This document shows positions 6,881-15,751 of a stretch of 40,703 bases of DNA, piece after piece. Every line of letters starts with the position of its first letter. Position 1 is the stretch's first letter. The DNA is from Marinisporobacter balticus (lineage in GTDB: Bacteria; Bacillota; Clostridia; Peptostreptococcales; Thermotaleaceae). The stretch is taken from NCBI RefSeq assembly GCF_004345705.1, contig NZ_SLWV01000033.1, forward strand, positions 1 to 40,703, written 5' to 3'. The position numbers were made by a program, and so were the translations under genes. The notes beneath the pieces are model-generated. The model had not been told where the DNA came from, ran no database searches, and saw nothing but the letters and a program-made list of their open reading frames with translations.

Positions 6881-7054
6881 ATTGTTGAATATACCCCTTA
6901 TTCAAAAAAAACATGGTCAGAACACCTAAATGTGTCCAGACCATCTTTATTTAGAGAATTAAAAATTCTCTGTACTCAACAAGTTATTCGCATCAGAAAT
7001 AAAGAAATTCTTATCTTAAAAGAAGATGCTTTAATAGATATTTTGAATAATTAA
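6881..7054 (+). pseudogene. Crp/Fnr-family regulator, C-terminal fragment
   Basis: An open frame with no start reads PYSKKTWSEHLNVSRPSLF, then RELKILCTQQVIRIRNKEI, and ends LILKEDALIDILNN. This is the Crp-type winged helix-turn-helix (LNVSRPSLxREL is the recognition helix) through to the natural C-terminus. The cyclic-nucleotide-binding-type sensory domain is missing; a TAA lies just upstream. It is a relic. Confidence 0.6.
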
Positions 7055-7144
7055 TCTTAAAAGCCCAGCATTTTATAATATTTTAAATTTTATATATAAT
7101 TTTAGCTTCAGTCATTTTTCGTTATCATTATATTAATTTTCCAT

Positions 7145-8518
7145 TCAATTTTGAAACTTTTCCTGTCTAAGATTTATTAGTTCTTTTTCTATTTTAATCG
7201 CCAGTACAATCGTAATTATCGTTGTAATGATATCTGCAACAGGTTGAGCATAGATTACTCCATTTAATTGAAAGAACTTAGGAAGTAACAGTATTACCGG
7301 AATTAAAAATAATCCTTGACGTCCAATGTTTAATACCCCTCCCCATAATGCTCTTCCTATTGACAGATATAAGGTAGAATAGGCAAACTGAAAACCAAAG
7401 GTAAAAAACATAATCGTATTCGCTTTTAATGCTTTTTCTGCAATAGCAATAACGTTTGTATCATTACTTAATAGAGATACGATTTGGTTAGCAAATAATA
7501 CAACCACAAGCGTCCAAAGAACACAATAGATGGTTGTCAATTTCACACTTATACGAGTTACCTCCCTTAATCTCGTATAATTCTTTGCACCATAATTAAA
7601 TCCTGCCATAGGTTGAAACCCTTTCATAAATCCAAATACAACATTTGTTCCAAGCGTAACAATTCTAAGTACAATCCCCATAGCTGCTACCGCTTCATCT
7701 CCGTAGTAACTAGCTGTCCTTGAAATAAGACTCATAGAAAAGCCAGTAAGGAATTGTAATAACATCATGGAAATTCCAATTTTAATTACTTGAGAATATA
7801 TATCTAATTTGAGCTTAAAGTTTGATATTCCAATATGAATATAACTATTTTCCCCAAAGAAAAACCAAATATATATAAGTGATGTAATAATTTGCGAAAT
7901 AAGCGTAGCAATAGCTGCCCCCTTGACCCCCATGTTTAAAGTGTATATTAACAATGGATCTAATATCATGTTCAAAACAGAACCACTTATCATAGCCCTT
8001 AAAGTAATATTGCTCGCTCCTTGTGAAATTGCAAGATTCCCCGCAGTAACATTTGCTGTACTAAATAACATACTAATAGTGAAAATTACAGCATAACACT
8101 TAGCATAAGGTAATATGGTATCTGTTGCACCCATAAACTTTAATATTGGGGTTAAAAACACCAAAACCATAATGACTAAAATCATGCCTATGATCAAACT
8201 TGTATATAATGATGTAGCAGCTACTTCATTTACTTTTTTATTTTCTTTTGCTCCTAAGAGTCTAGAAATATAAGATGCTCCTCCAACTCCAAAGGTTAAT
8301 CCAATACCAGAAAAATATAAGGATAATGGAAAAGCTACAGATACTGCTCCTACTTGTTGAGTCCCTAAACTAGATACAAAATAAGTATCAACTACATTAT
8401 AAAGAGCTACAACCAGCATACTAACCACCATAGGTATTCCTAATTTAAATAACGCTTTTGTTACATTTTCTTCTCTCATTAATATTAATCTTTTATTTTG
8501 TCCTTGCTTTTTATTCAT
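7145..8518 (-). CDS. MATE-family efflux transporter
   Basis: This 457-residue protein has twelve hydrophobic segments and MATE signatures: LGIPMVVSMLVVALYNVVDTYFVSSLG near the N-terminus (described in two overlapping blocks), an ISRLLG block, and GVKGAAIATLISQ in the middle. The C-terminal half has GFMKGFQPMAGFNYGA. MATE pumps exchange Na+ or H+ for cationic drugs across the inner membrane. The start is at ATG 8518 with AGAGAGGGG upstream. It is divergent from an AraC gene, and a palindrome overlaps its promoter, so expression is probably regulated. Exact substrates cannot be predicted. Confidence 0.9.
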   Translation of the reverse strand: MNKKQGQNKRLILMREENVTKALFKLGIPMVVSMLVVALYNVVDTYFVSSLGTQQVGAVSVAFPLSLYFSGIGLTFGVGGASYISRLLGAKENKKVNEVAATSLYTSLIIGMILVIMVLVFLTPILKFMGATDTILPYAKCYAVIFTISMLFSTANVTAGNLAISQGASNITLRAMISGSVLNMILDPLLIYTLNMGVKGAAIATLISQIITSLIYIWFFFGENSYIHIGISNFKLKLDIYSQVIKIGISMMLLQFLTGFSMSLISRTASYYGDEAVAAMGIVLRIVTLGTNVVFGFMKGFQPMAGFNYGAKNYTRLREVTRISVKLTTIYCVLWTLVVVLFANQIVSLLSNDTNVIAIAEKALKANTIMFFTFGFQFAYSTLYLSIGRALWGGVLNIGRQGLFLIPVILLLPKFFQLNGVIYAQPVADIITTIITIVLAIKIEKELINLRQEKFQN

Positions 8519-8541
8519 TTAGCAAACCCCTCTCTTTTTAA

Positions 8542-8601
8542 ATGTATTTAGATGCATCTAACTACATTTTTCATTATACGCTGATATAAAAAAATTTCTA
8601 C
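8542..8601 (-). promoter_or_regulatory. MATE promoter with overlapping palindromic operator
   Basis: On the minus strand a TATAAT -10 (8572-8577 or adjacent) has a TAGAAA -35 about 17 bases upstream. Just downstream of the -10 lies the dyad ATGTA..TAGATGCATCTA..TACAT (8542-8567), whose 12-bp centre is a perfect palindrome. A repressor bound there would cover the transcription start. Whether it is the divergent AraC protein or another factor is unknown. Confidence 0.5.
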
Positions 8602-8767
8602 CTTATCATGATTTTATATTTTTATTTTAAATATTACTTACATCATAGTAATTTCAATGGTATTATAAAATTATAAACATGTTATTTTGTAATATCGTGA
8701 TAATAATTTGATTTATTATATCTATTTTTTATGATAAAATGATAGTATTAGAAAAGAGGGGAACAAT

Positions 8768-9745
8768 ATGAATCAATCTATTATAGAATACTTTCGTAAT
8801 GCACCAGAACAACTACATTTCGTATATATTCCAGAAATTTCTAAACCTAAAGATAGATATTATAAAATGCTTTCAGAATATGGTAATGGTAATTTTCGTA
8901 TTATTGATTTCAATCGTATGTTTCTCATAATCATGGCAAGTTTTACACCAAAAAAATCCTTCGAAAAAATTTCAAATATTCATCAAGATTATTTTGAAAT
9001 CAGTCAATTTGAAACAAACACAAGTTCCTTTAAAGTAGGAGGAAGAAAAGCAAAAAACGTTGAGCAAGGCATTTGTTGTTATGTAAACACGAATAAAACA
9101 GTGCATGCATATTGCGAATCAGGAAAGCTTACGAAATTTACAAAAATAATTATTACAAAGGATTATTTTGATTCTTTTCTAAAAGCACGATATGGAGATA
9201 ATTACGAAAATTTTAAGGATGCCATTCACTATGTATCCCCAAATCCAAATTCTTTAGAACTTAATTTCGTATTTCAACAAATTCGAGACTGTGAAGCAGT
9301 TGGTGCTTCACAACAACTTTACCTTGAAAGTAAAGTTTTAGAAATCCTTTCTCTTGTTACACATAATCTGAACCAATCTCTAAAAAGAACTAGACTTTCT
9401 GTTAAATTAGACAAAAAGGATATACGCTTATTAAGTAAAGTAATAACCTTTATGAGAAAAAATTTAGCCGCATATCCCTCTATGAAAGAATTGGCATCTG
9501 TTGCAAATATGAGCACAACCAGATTCCAAATGGCATTTAAACAAATTTATGGGACAACGCCTTACCAATATTTAAAAGAAATGCGTATGAATCATGCTTT
9601 ATTACTTCTTCAAAATTCAGATTATAGTGTACAAACCATTGCAAACAAAGTTGGCTATAAGAACGCAGGTCATTTTGCAGGCATTTTTAAAACAACTTAT
9701 GGAATTACTCCTAAAAAATACCGTGTTATTCATCACATTCCGTAA
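8768..9745 (+). CDS. AraC-family transcriptional regulator
   Basis: A 325-residue regulator with a roughly 215-residue N-terminal domain I do not recognise. The C-terminal AraC DNA-binding domain contains MKELASVANMSTTRFQMAFK (first helix-turn-helix), GTTPYQYLKEMRMNHALLLL, and VQTIANKVGYKNAGHFAGIF (second). It ends TTYGITPKKYR, the family's closing motif. The ribosome binding site is AAGAGGGG. It diverges from the MATE pump with a 249-bp shared region, so it is the likely pump regulator (inference). The size and domain order resemble the long YesN/PchR-type AraC proteins rather than cupin-type ones. Confidence 0.85.
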   Translation: MNQSIIEYFRNAPEQLHFVYIPEISKPKDRYYKMLSEYGNGNFRIIDFNRMFLIIMASFTPKKSFEKISNIHQDYFEISQFETNTSSFKVGGRKAKNVEQGICCYVNTNKTVHAYCESGKLTKFTKIIITKDYFDSFLKARYGDNYENFKDAIHYVSPNPNSLELNFVFQQIRDCEAVGASQQLYLESKVLEILSLVTHNLNQSLKRTRLSVKLDKKDIRLLSKVITFMRKNLAAYPSMKELASVANMSTTRFQMAFKQIYGTTPYQYLKEMRMNHALLLLQNSDYSVQTIANKVGYKNAGHFAGIFKTTYGITPKKYRVIHHIP

Positions 9746-9779
9746 CAAAAAAGAAGATATATAAATTGCATTAAAGATT

Positions 9780-10086
9780 TTACATTTGTAAACATATCCT
9801 ATTAATTACCTGTTTGGAAAGCAAATTTATTGATCTGATAAATTTGCTAACTGCTAATTTTATTTTACAAGCATCTGTATAGAATACATTATTGATTATT
9901 TCAGCTTTTAACCAACCCCATAAGCCCTCAATCAGATTGAATTTGGGACTATGTGGTGGCAAAAAAAACAAACTCTAATACATTAGTGTATTTTAATAAA
10001 AATGGTTCAATCATTTTTGCATGATGAACTAGAATCATTAAGATCTTACCCGTAGGATATAATATCATAACTTTTTTGATGAATTT
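9780..10086 (-). pseudogene. IS630-family transposase, C-terminal fragment with frameshift
   Basis: The downstream part reads LPPHSPKFNLIEGLWGWLK, the hallmark of the IS630/Tc1 DDE domain. The upstream part, in another frame, reads YPTGKILMILVHHAKMIEPF and joins it across a T8 run, so a one-base indel in that homopolymer split the gene. The normal DNARIHHA segment has lost several residues (ILVHHA), another sign of decay. The N-terminal half is gone, cut off near the left end of the IS4-family element. Confidence 0.75.
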
Positions 10087-10103
10087 TAAAAAAATTCTTT
10101 GTA

Positions 10104-11894
10104 GGGGTAGTACCACATGCCCATCAAGCTAAGCTATTAAAACAGTTCTGCAAGAGTTGAAATGTCTATTTAGTGGACTGAAAATCTATCCTAAAGTGGA
10201 ATTTCTATGGTTTTTATTAGCAATTCTAATAGTGTCATTGATTTTATGGTACAGCAAACAAACCTACGAAAAAAATTAAAAATTTTAAAGACATAGGACT
10301 CAGAATATATTATAATTAAATTGCTTTTATGAGGCGAATCTACATGTCTTTTCTTGGTAGTTGTGCAAAACTCCAAGAATTTCAAAAAAGGTTTTTTGAC
10401 CTTTTCGGTGTGATTTTCGCCCATTTTTCTTTATACAATTAGATATTTCTATCAATACGCTATCAACCTTTGAAGGTATCTTTATGAGATTTAAATATAT
10501 TTTTTCAATATACTGCTTTATGATCTCAGCACTCTTGATTTCACTTGCTTCTAACTGTTCTTTATGTAAAAGTTCATTTCTTATTTTGAACATTATTGCT
10601 GAACTTAGCACCAGTAAAATAAGTTTTCCATAGAGCTGACATTTGAATCTCTCTATTTTTACAGGCTTTACGTTTGAAATAGTAAATATAGATTTCCAAA
10701 TTTTAAATATAATTTCCACTTGCCATCTCAAAGAATAAATTTCATATATTCAATTGTTAGGGATAACAGAACTGTCAGTATTTGTAATGTACATAGTTAT
10801 ACCAAGAAGTTTTATTGTATTTTCACTTTTTTTAATACCTTTCTTTTTAGCTGACTTCTTAACTTTTAACTTGCGTTCTTTTAACTGCTCGTGAGTTAGC
10901 TTGTATATGACTAATCGTTCTTTTCTTTTTTCAAGTCTCCCTATAAATACTTCCTTCAATTCTAAGATTTCACCTTCGATCATGTTCTTTGCTATATCTG
11001 CTAAATCAATTCTTTTATACATACTAGATTTTTTTATTTCACCATTCTTATAATACTCAACATCTTCATTTTCCAGATACACAGCTACATTGGGTTTGAG
11101 CCTTGAAACATAGGAAGCTTTTCTCTCATCCAAATCTTTAAAGTCTTTCAAACTGAAGTAACCTAAATCTCTTAAAAAGAGATCCTTCTCCTTAAAAGTA
11201 TCTGCGATCTTATTTCCAAAGGTTTTATCATTGCCTTTTCCAGGACCTACATCGATGTGCATGAACTTGCCAGTTTTCAACGCGTATTCAAGTTGTATTT
11301 TGACCCCTGCAGGTTGTGAACTTCCGCCTGAGCCTTGGTATTCATTTTTATAGATTTTAGGGACTTGAAATGCTGTGGAATCAACTATTCTAATTCTATC
11401 AAAGTGTTCATCCCATATTGAAGGAATCTTAGAATCCGATAAAGCAACACTGTTTAAGAGTCTTGTAAAAAAGCTACAGTTTTAAGTTTTATCATTTAAA
11501 CGTTGATCTATAGCCTGTGTAGATACCGCAGTAGATACTTTTGAATTTAAGTTGACATGCATTGCTACAAGTGTATTTTTAGATACATCTAGTCCCGAAA
11601 ACGTACATAGATAAAGGAATTCCCACGCTTGAATTTTCCCCTGTCTTTGAATAAAACCAACTTCTCTTGCGATCTTTTCTATTTCTTCTTTTGAAATTAT
11701 TTTAAGTATTTCTTTAATCATTTGTTGCATGCTACTTTTCATAGTATTTATATTTTTCAGTACTTTCGCTTTTGCCATTCTATACCATTGCCTCCTTAGA
11801 GACGTAAGTAGCATTAGTATACTATTTTTTGTCGAATGGGTGCAATGAATTTGATACTTGGCACCTTAGCTTTATGGGCATATTGCCGTACCCC
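10104..11894 (-). mobile_element. IS4-family insertion sequence, full length, copy A
   Basis: The ends are 30-bp inverted repeats with 24 matches: left GGGGTAGTACCACATGCCCA.. (10104-10133), right the complement of 11865-11894, beginning GGGGTACGGCAATATGCCCA. The 1791-bp element holds one transposase pseudogene on the minus strand and about 220 bases of noncoding DNA between its 3' end and the left terminus. I could not find a clear target duplication. Deleted relatives lie at 14756 and 25497. The element separates IS630 debris (left) from the chemoreceptor promoter (right). Confidence 0.8.
10327..11814 (-). pseudogene. IS4-family transposase with two in-frame nonsense codons
   Basis: One reading frame of 496 codons spans 11814 to 10327. 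It is broken by TAA at 11482-11484 and TGA at about 10750-10752, with no frameshift. DDE residues are still visible: IVDSTAFQ (first Asp, between the stops), LFLRDLGYFS (second Asp), and the YSLRWQVEIIFKIWKS block with the catalytic Glu after the second stop. The N-terminal 110 codons carry the helical DNA-binding region. It has only recently decayed, because the rest of the frame is intact. The start has a modest site in GCCTCC on the complementary strand (GGAGGC). Confidence 0.85.
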
Positions 11895-11950
11895 ATATTT
11901 GATAATGCATTTTTCTCAATATTTACTAAATACAACAATAAAGTGCATTA

Positions 11951-11979
11951 TTTACCATTATCAAACAATATGATACAAT
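11951..11979 (+). promoter_or_regulatory. Sigma-A-type promoter of the chemoreceptor gene
   Basis: TTTACC (11951-11956), a 17-bp spacer, then TACAAT (11974-11979), about 60 bases before the ATG. A 10-bp inverted repeat TTTGATAATG (11898-11907) and CATTATCAAA (11956-11965) straddles the -35; it could be an operator or a scar beside the IS end. Confidence 0.5.
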
Positions 11980-12039
11980 ATTAGTAAGATTTAGAAAATA
12001 CATTTCATTAAACTAAAAGAAATAGTAAAGGAGACTGTT

Positions 12040-14034
12040 ATGAAAAGTATAAAATCAAAACAAATCGTATTTTTTGGGCTTTTAATAGGCGTTGTCTGTA
12101 TAGGTTTAGGTGTAGCTTCCTATATACATGCATCAAGGGCGCTAGATTCAAATTTACGCAAAACCCTTCCATTAATGGCAGAGCAGACAGCAAGTAATAT
12201 TCAAGGCAGACTAGAGGGGCATTTAAGTGCATTGGAGTCTATTGCAGAAAGGCCTGAAATAAGAGATCCTAATATTCCTTGGGAAGATAAAGTACCCATT
12301 CTTATAGCGGAAAGCAAAAGAATTGGTAGTATTAAGCTAGGCATTTCAGATAAAAGTGGAAATGCTAAAAACATGGATGGAAAGGGTGCTAATATTAAAG
12401 AAAGAAAGTATTACCAAGAGGCTATATCTGGTAAAAGCTATGCCTCAGACCCAATTATAAGTAAGGTTGATAGCTCTGTAATCGTTTTATATGCCGTTCC
12501 TATTAAAAATAATAATGAAATTGTAGGGATACTCATTGAAACAACAGATGGAAATAAATTAAGTGAATTAACTAACCAGGTTAAAATTGGGGCAACGGGT
12601 TATGCCTTTATGATAAAAAAAGATGGGACAAACATTGCTTATCCTGATAAAAACATGGTTCTTAAAATGTACAATCCTATTGAAGAAGCAAAAAAGGATG
12701 CTAGTTTACAGACTTTAGCTTCAATAGAGAAGAAAATGATGGCAGGAAAAACAGGAATAGGTGAATATTTCTATAATAAAGTAGATAAATATATAGGCTA
12801 TGCTCCTGTTAAAGGAACTGAATGGTCTGTAGGCGTTGTAGTAACAAAGAGTGAAATCTTATCTGAGTTAAATAGTCTAAAAGTCTCTATTTTAGCATTC
12901 TCCATATTATTTATATTCATTGGATTCATAACTATTTCTATTGTTGCTAATAGTATATCTAAAGGAGTAAAATCAACTTCAAAACATTTAGAGTTATTAG
13001 CAGAAGGGAATCTATGCGAAGATGTGTCAACTGACTATCTACAATTTAACGATGAGATTGGATATATGACCCAATCCATGAAAGCAATGCAAGAAGCACT
13101 AAGAGGAATGATTCGCCGGATAAAAGAAAATTCTGTAAGTATTAATACCCAATCAGAGAATTTATCCTCTATTTCAGAGGAAATAGCCAATTCCTCACAA
13201 AATGTTACAGGTGCTATAAGTGAAATTGCACAAGGGACAAGTGCCCAAGCGGAGGATTTAATAAAAGTAATAGATATACTTAATAACTTTAGTGCTAAGC
13301 TATCTGAAATGGTAGGTGAAATAAAAGTTGTAGATTCAAATTCTAAAGAAATTAGCTTAATGGCAAAAGATAGTAGTCATGACATGAGTGCGTTAAATCA
13401 TTCTGTAACAAAAGTTAGTCATTCATTCAAGACTTTTAATAGTAAGATTACTGGACTTGGAAAAGATATAAATGAAATAAATGATATTACCAATATCATT
13501 AATAGTATTGCAGAACAAACAAATTTATTAGCATTAAATGCAGCGATTGAAGCAGCTAGAGCAGGAGAATCTGGAAAAGGATTTGCAGTGGTCGCAGATG
13601 AAATAAAAAAACTTGCAGAACAATCAAAAATGTCATCAGAAGATATAAGTAGATTAATTAATCAAATATCTGAAAATACAGATGTTATCGTTCAAGATTC
13701 TGCGGAAATGGATGAAGAATTAATAAATCAAGTTAAAATTATAGATAGTTCACTAATATCTTTCAAAAATATTATCGCAGCAGTAAGTGAAATCATTCCT
13801 AAAATTGAAATAGTTAAAAATTCTGCAGAAAATATAGACAGAGATAAAAACGCGATTTTAAACAGTGTAGATGGTGCGTCTTCAATTTCACAGCAAATTT
13901 CTGCATCTTCACAGGAAATTTCTGCAGCCTCAGAAGAAATGAGTGCTTCTACAGAAGAAGTAGCAGCAGCTTCCCAAACACTGAGTGCTATGACTAAGGA
14001 AATGTTGGAGGAAGTAAATAAGTTTAAAATTTAA
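12040..14034 (+). CDS. Methyl-accepting chemotaxis protein, dCache type
   Basis: The 664-residue receptor has a membrane helix at about 9-31 and an extracytoplasmic dCache_1-type ligand domain (about 35-275, with KERKYYQEAISGKSYASDPI and GATGYAFMIKKDGT). A second membrane helix lies at about 280-303, followed by HAMP (about 305-355). The long methylation/signalling domain carries the invariant hairpin tip EQTNLLALNAAIEAARAGE and continues GKGFAVVADEIKKLAEQS. Such receptors signal to CheW/CheA to control swimming; dCache domains commonly bind amino acids or organic acids. The start has an AAAGGAGACT site. No che genes are nearby, so it works with a remote pathway. The ligand is unknown. Confidence 0.92.
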   Translation: MKSIKSKQIVFFGLLIGVVCIGLGVASYIHASRALDSNLRKTLPLMAEQTASNIQGRLEGHLSALESIAERPEIRDPNIPWEDKVPILIAESKRIGSIKLGISDKSGNAKNMDGKGANIKERKYYQEAISGKSYASDPIISKVDSSVIVLYAVPIKNNNEIVGILIETTDGNKLSELTNQVKIGATGYAFMIKKDGTNIAYPDKNMVLKMYNPIEEAKKDASLQTLASIEKKMMAGKTGIGEYFYNKVDKYIGYAPVKGTEWSVGVVVTKSEILSELNSLKVSILAFSILFIFIGFITISIVANSISKGVKSTSKHLELLAEGNLCEDVSTDYLQFNDEIGYMTQSMKAMQEALRGMIRRIKENSVSINTQSENLSSISEEIANSSQNVTGAISEIAQGTSAQAEDLIKVIDILNNFSAKLSEMVGEIKVVDSNSKEISLMAKDSSHDMSALNHSVTKVSHSFKTFNSKITGLGKDINEINDITNIINSIAEQTNLLALNAAIEAARAGESGKGFAVVADEIKKLAEQSKMSSEDISRLINQISENTDVIVQDSAEMDEELINQVKIIDSSLISFKNIIAAVSEIIPKIEIVKNSAENIDRDKNAILNSVDGASSISQQISASSQEISAASEEMSASTEEVAAASQTLSAMTKEMLEEVNKFKI

Positions 14035-14174
14035 AGATTATGAAACAAAGGTATATGCGGTTATGATATTTTTTGCTATCCATTGATTCGTTTTGAAGAA
14101 AAGGATAGCATCCTCCTCAAAATTCAATGGAAGAAATACCTATAGTAATAGCAATCATTTCAAAATTCACTCTT

Positions 14175-14200
14175 ATATGAGGAGTAATAACTCCTCATAT
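14175..14200. repeat. Perfect 11-bp hairpin downstream of the chemoreceptor
   Basis: ATATGAGGAGT, loop AATA, ACTCCTCATAT. There is no T tract, so it is not a classical terminator; it may be an RNA 3'-end structure or operator. The remainder of 14035-14320 has a second weak stem (GCTATCC with GGATAGC, about 14077-14117) and the promoter region of the next small gene. Confidence 0.45.
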
Positions 14201-14320
14201 ATCATCAAGAATATAACCGTCAACACTTAAATCATAAGGAATATTGTATGTTGTTCGATTTAAAGTGATTTTACGGAATTTAAACTTGACTAAAGCTGCT
14301 GTATATAAGGAGAAGCAATA

Positions 14321-14581
14321 ATGGATCATTTAAAGTTTCTTATAGGATCGACGATTACGACTCTTATAACTTACAATATTTTAACTCGTATATCTAACAT
14401 TTACAGAATTAAAGAAAGCGTATTAGAAAAAGAAAAATTAAAGTATTTAGTGAATAGTATAGTTTTTATTCTTCTTGTAACTATTGTAACAGCTGGCTTG
14501 ATGATTACAAAAAATCATCTACTTAGAGGTATAATAGTAGGATTTGGCAGTAGTTTTTATGCGCTTATAATAAGAGAATAA
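14321..14581 (+). CDS. Small membrane protein, unknown function
   Basis: The 86-residue protein has a weakly hydrophobic N-terminal segment (about 6-24), a charged stretch with KESVLEKEKLKYL, and two clear membrane helices (about 44-62 and 69-84, containing SIVFILLVTIVTAGL). A good AAGGAGAAG site precedes the ATG. It is isolated between the chemoreceptor and IS debris, with no operon partner. I do not recognise the family. Confidence 0.6.
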   Translation: MDHLKFLIGSTITTLITYNILTRISNIYRIKESVLEKEKLKYLVNSIVFILLVTIVTAGLMITKNHLLRGIIVGFGSSFYALIIRE

Positions 14582-14755
14582 TATACAAGAGTGAATCATA
14601 TTATTTCTAATCTCTTTATTGCCATACAATCCTGCATATCCTGAAATATAGACATGATTAACGTTTTTTTTGTTTATATGCTTATAACCACCTGAAGCTT
14701 GTGGACGATCATGATAAGTAACTTGCTAACAATATGTGAATCAACGTTGTAATAA

Positions 14756-14872
14756 GGGGTAGTACCACATGCCTTTTCTTGGTAGTTGTGCGAAACTCCA
14801 AGAATTTCAAAAAAGGTTTTTTGACCTTTTCGGTGTGATTTTCGCCCATTTTTCTTTATACAATTGAAACGG
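14756..14872 (-). mobile_element. IS4-family relic, copy C (left end joined to transposase tail)
   Basis: The first 17 bases (GGGGTAGTACCACATGC) equal the left end of the element at 10104. The next bases equal its transposase 3' region from about 10356. The 230-bp noncoding stretch between them is missing, and the join falls on the motif ACATGC, which occurs at both sites in copies A and B. The copy ends near 14872 where similarity stops. The flanking DNA of 14582-15010 shows no recognisable gene. Confidence 0.7.
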
Positions 14873-15010
14873 CTGATATACAGCATAAAGGTGGATAAGG
14901 GGCTGAAACTAATAATACACTTTCACTCGGGAATTGTCATGACGGAGAAAGTGGACTACTATGAGGAATAATAAAAAAATATAACGATTTATAAAACATA
15001 GATTAGTTAT

Positions 15011-15050
15011 TTAAATGTTGACATATGTTTTACTATGTGCTAACATTTAA
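15011..15050 (+). promoter_or_regulatory. Promoter of the guanidine operon inside an inverted repeat
   Basis: TTGACA (15018-15023), 17-bp spacer, TAACAT (15041-15046). The whole promoter lies within a near-perfect inverted repeat: TTAAATGTT..CATA on the left and TATG..AACATTTAA on the right, 15011-15050. A repressor bound here would block RNA polymerase, giving a second layer of control above the riboswitch. Confidence 0.5.
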
Positions 15051-15095
15051 AATAAGTTGCAACTTTAATTGAACGTATAACTAAATATTGAGTCA

Positions 15096-15186
15096 GTTTT
15101 CTAGGGTTCCGCAGTTTATACTGGTCTGGTCCAAGAGAAAACGCACAGGGAGCTGTGTACACGGAAGGATAAAAGCCTGGGAGATA
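15096..15186 (+). ncRNA. Guanidine-I riboswitch (ykkC RNA)
   Basis: The RNA contains the conserved ykkC/guanidine-I blocks in order: CTAGGGTTCCG (15101-15111), GGTCTGGTCC then AGAGAAAAC (15123-15142), ACACGG then AGGATAAAAGCC (about 15159-15177), and GGGAGA just after. The aptamer binds free guanidinium and normally switches on exporters or degradation enzymes. The 3' conserved AAAGCC segment is also the 5' arm of the downstream terminator, so ligand binding should prevent termination. The gene directly downstream is a small transporter, as expected for this class. Confidence 0.92.
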
Positions 15187-15216
15187 TTGTTAAAATATTT
15201 CCTTAGGCTTTTTTTT
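15171..15216 (+). terminator. Riboswitch-controlled terminator
   Basis: AAAAGCCT (15171-15178) pairs with AGGCTTTT (15205-15212), followed by further T residues. Its 5' arm overlaps the aptamer, which is the normal expression platform of guanidine-I riboswitches that turn genes on. Confidence 0.85.
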
Positions 15217-15262
15217 ATTTTCATTTGTTATTTATTTAGTTTCCCGTAAAGGAGGCAGTATC

Positions 15263-15697
15263 ATGTCTATGAAATTTATTCCGATTATACTGGTGGTTTT
15301 GTCCAGTACCTGCTACCATGTCAGTCAAAAGGCAACGCCATCTGGCATAAGTCCAATTGTGGCTTTGATTGTGACTTATGTGACAGCATCTATTGTATCC
15401 ATCATTTCTTATTTTGTATTTGTACCAAAGTCAGATTTCGTGGGTCTTATGGAAGCAGTCAAAACAGCAAACTGGGCCAGCTTCTTGCTTGGATTTGCTG
15501 TGGTTGGTTTAGAATTAGGGTTTTTGCTGGCTTATCGAGCAGGGTGGCAGATCAGCGGAGCCAGTCTTTTATGCAATACCTTGGTTGCGTTAATGTTGAT
15601 CCCTATAGGCCTTCTATTTTTTAAAGAAACCATATCCTTGACATCTATAATGGGGGTCGTCATATGCATTACAGGATTGGTCTTTATTTCTAGGTAA
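15263..15697 (+). CDS. EamA/DMT-superfamily small transporter, probably guanidinium exporter
   Basis: The 144-residue protein has about five hydrophobic helices. It ends with LMLIPIGLLFFKETISLTSI and GVVICITGLVFISR, the closing pattern of a single EamA half (the FKE motif precedes the last helix). A half-size carrier must dimerise. Because a guanidine-I riboswitch sits directly upstream, guanidinium export from the cytoplasm is the likely job, as for the SMR proteins Gdx. This protein is longer than classic SMR (about 105 residues), so the substrate is inferred from regulation alone. AAAGGAGG precedes the ATG. Confidence 0.8.
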   Translation: MSMKFIPIILVVLSSTCYHVSQKATPSGISPIVALIVTYVTASIVSIISYFVFVPKSDFVGLMEAVKTANWASFLLGFAVVGLELGFLLAYRAGWQISGASLLCNTLVALMLIPIGLLFFKETISLTSIMGVVICITGLVFISR

Positions 15698-15751
15698 TGG
15701 GGTATACAAATAGTATTAATGTTTAAATACAAAATATGAGGAGGAAAAGTT

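Noticed and set aside
6513..6929. 138-codon + strand frame overlapping the Fic fragment
   Set aside because: It is the shadow of the minus-strand Fic-like frame. The translation has low-complexity hydrophobic runs without motifs, and there is no ribosome binding site.
14600..14740. Minus-strand segment reading SGGYKHINKKNVNHVYISGY
   Set aside because: Protein-like for about 40 codons but matches no family I can name, has no start, and could be chance; not called.
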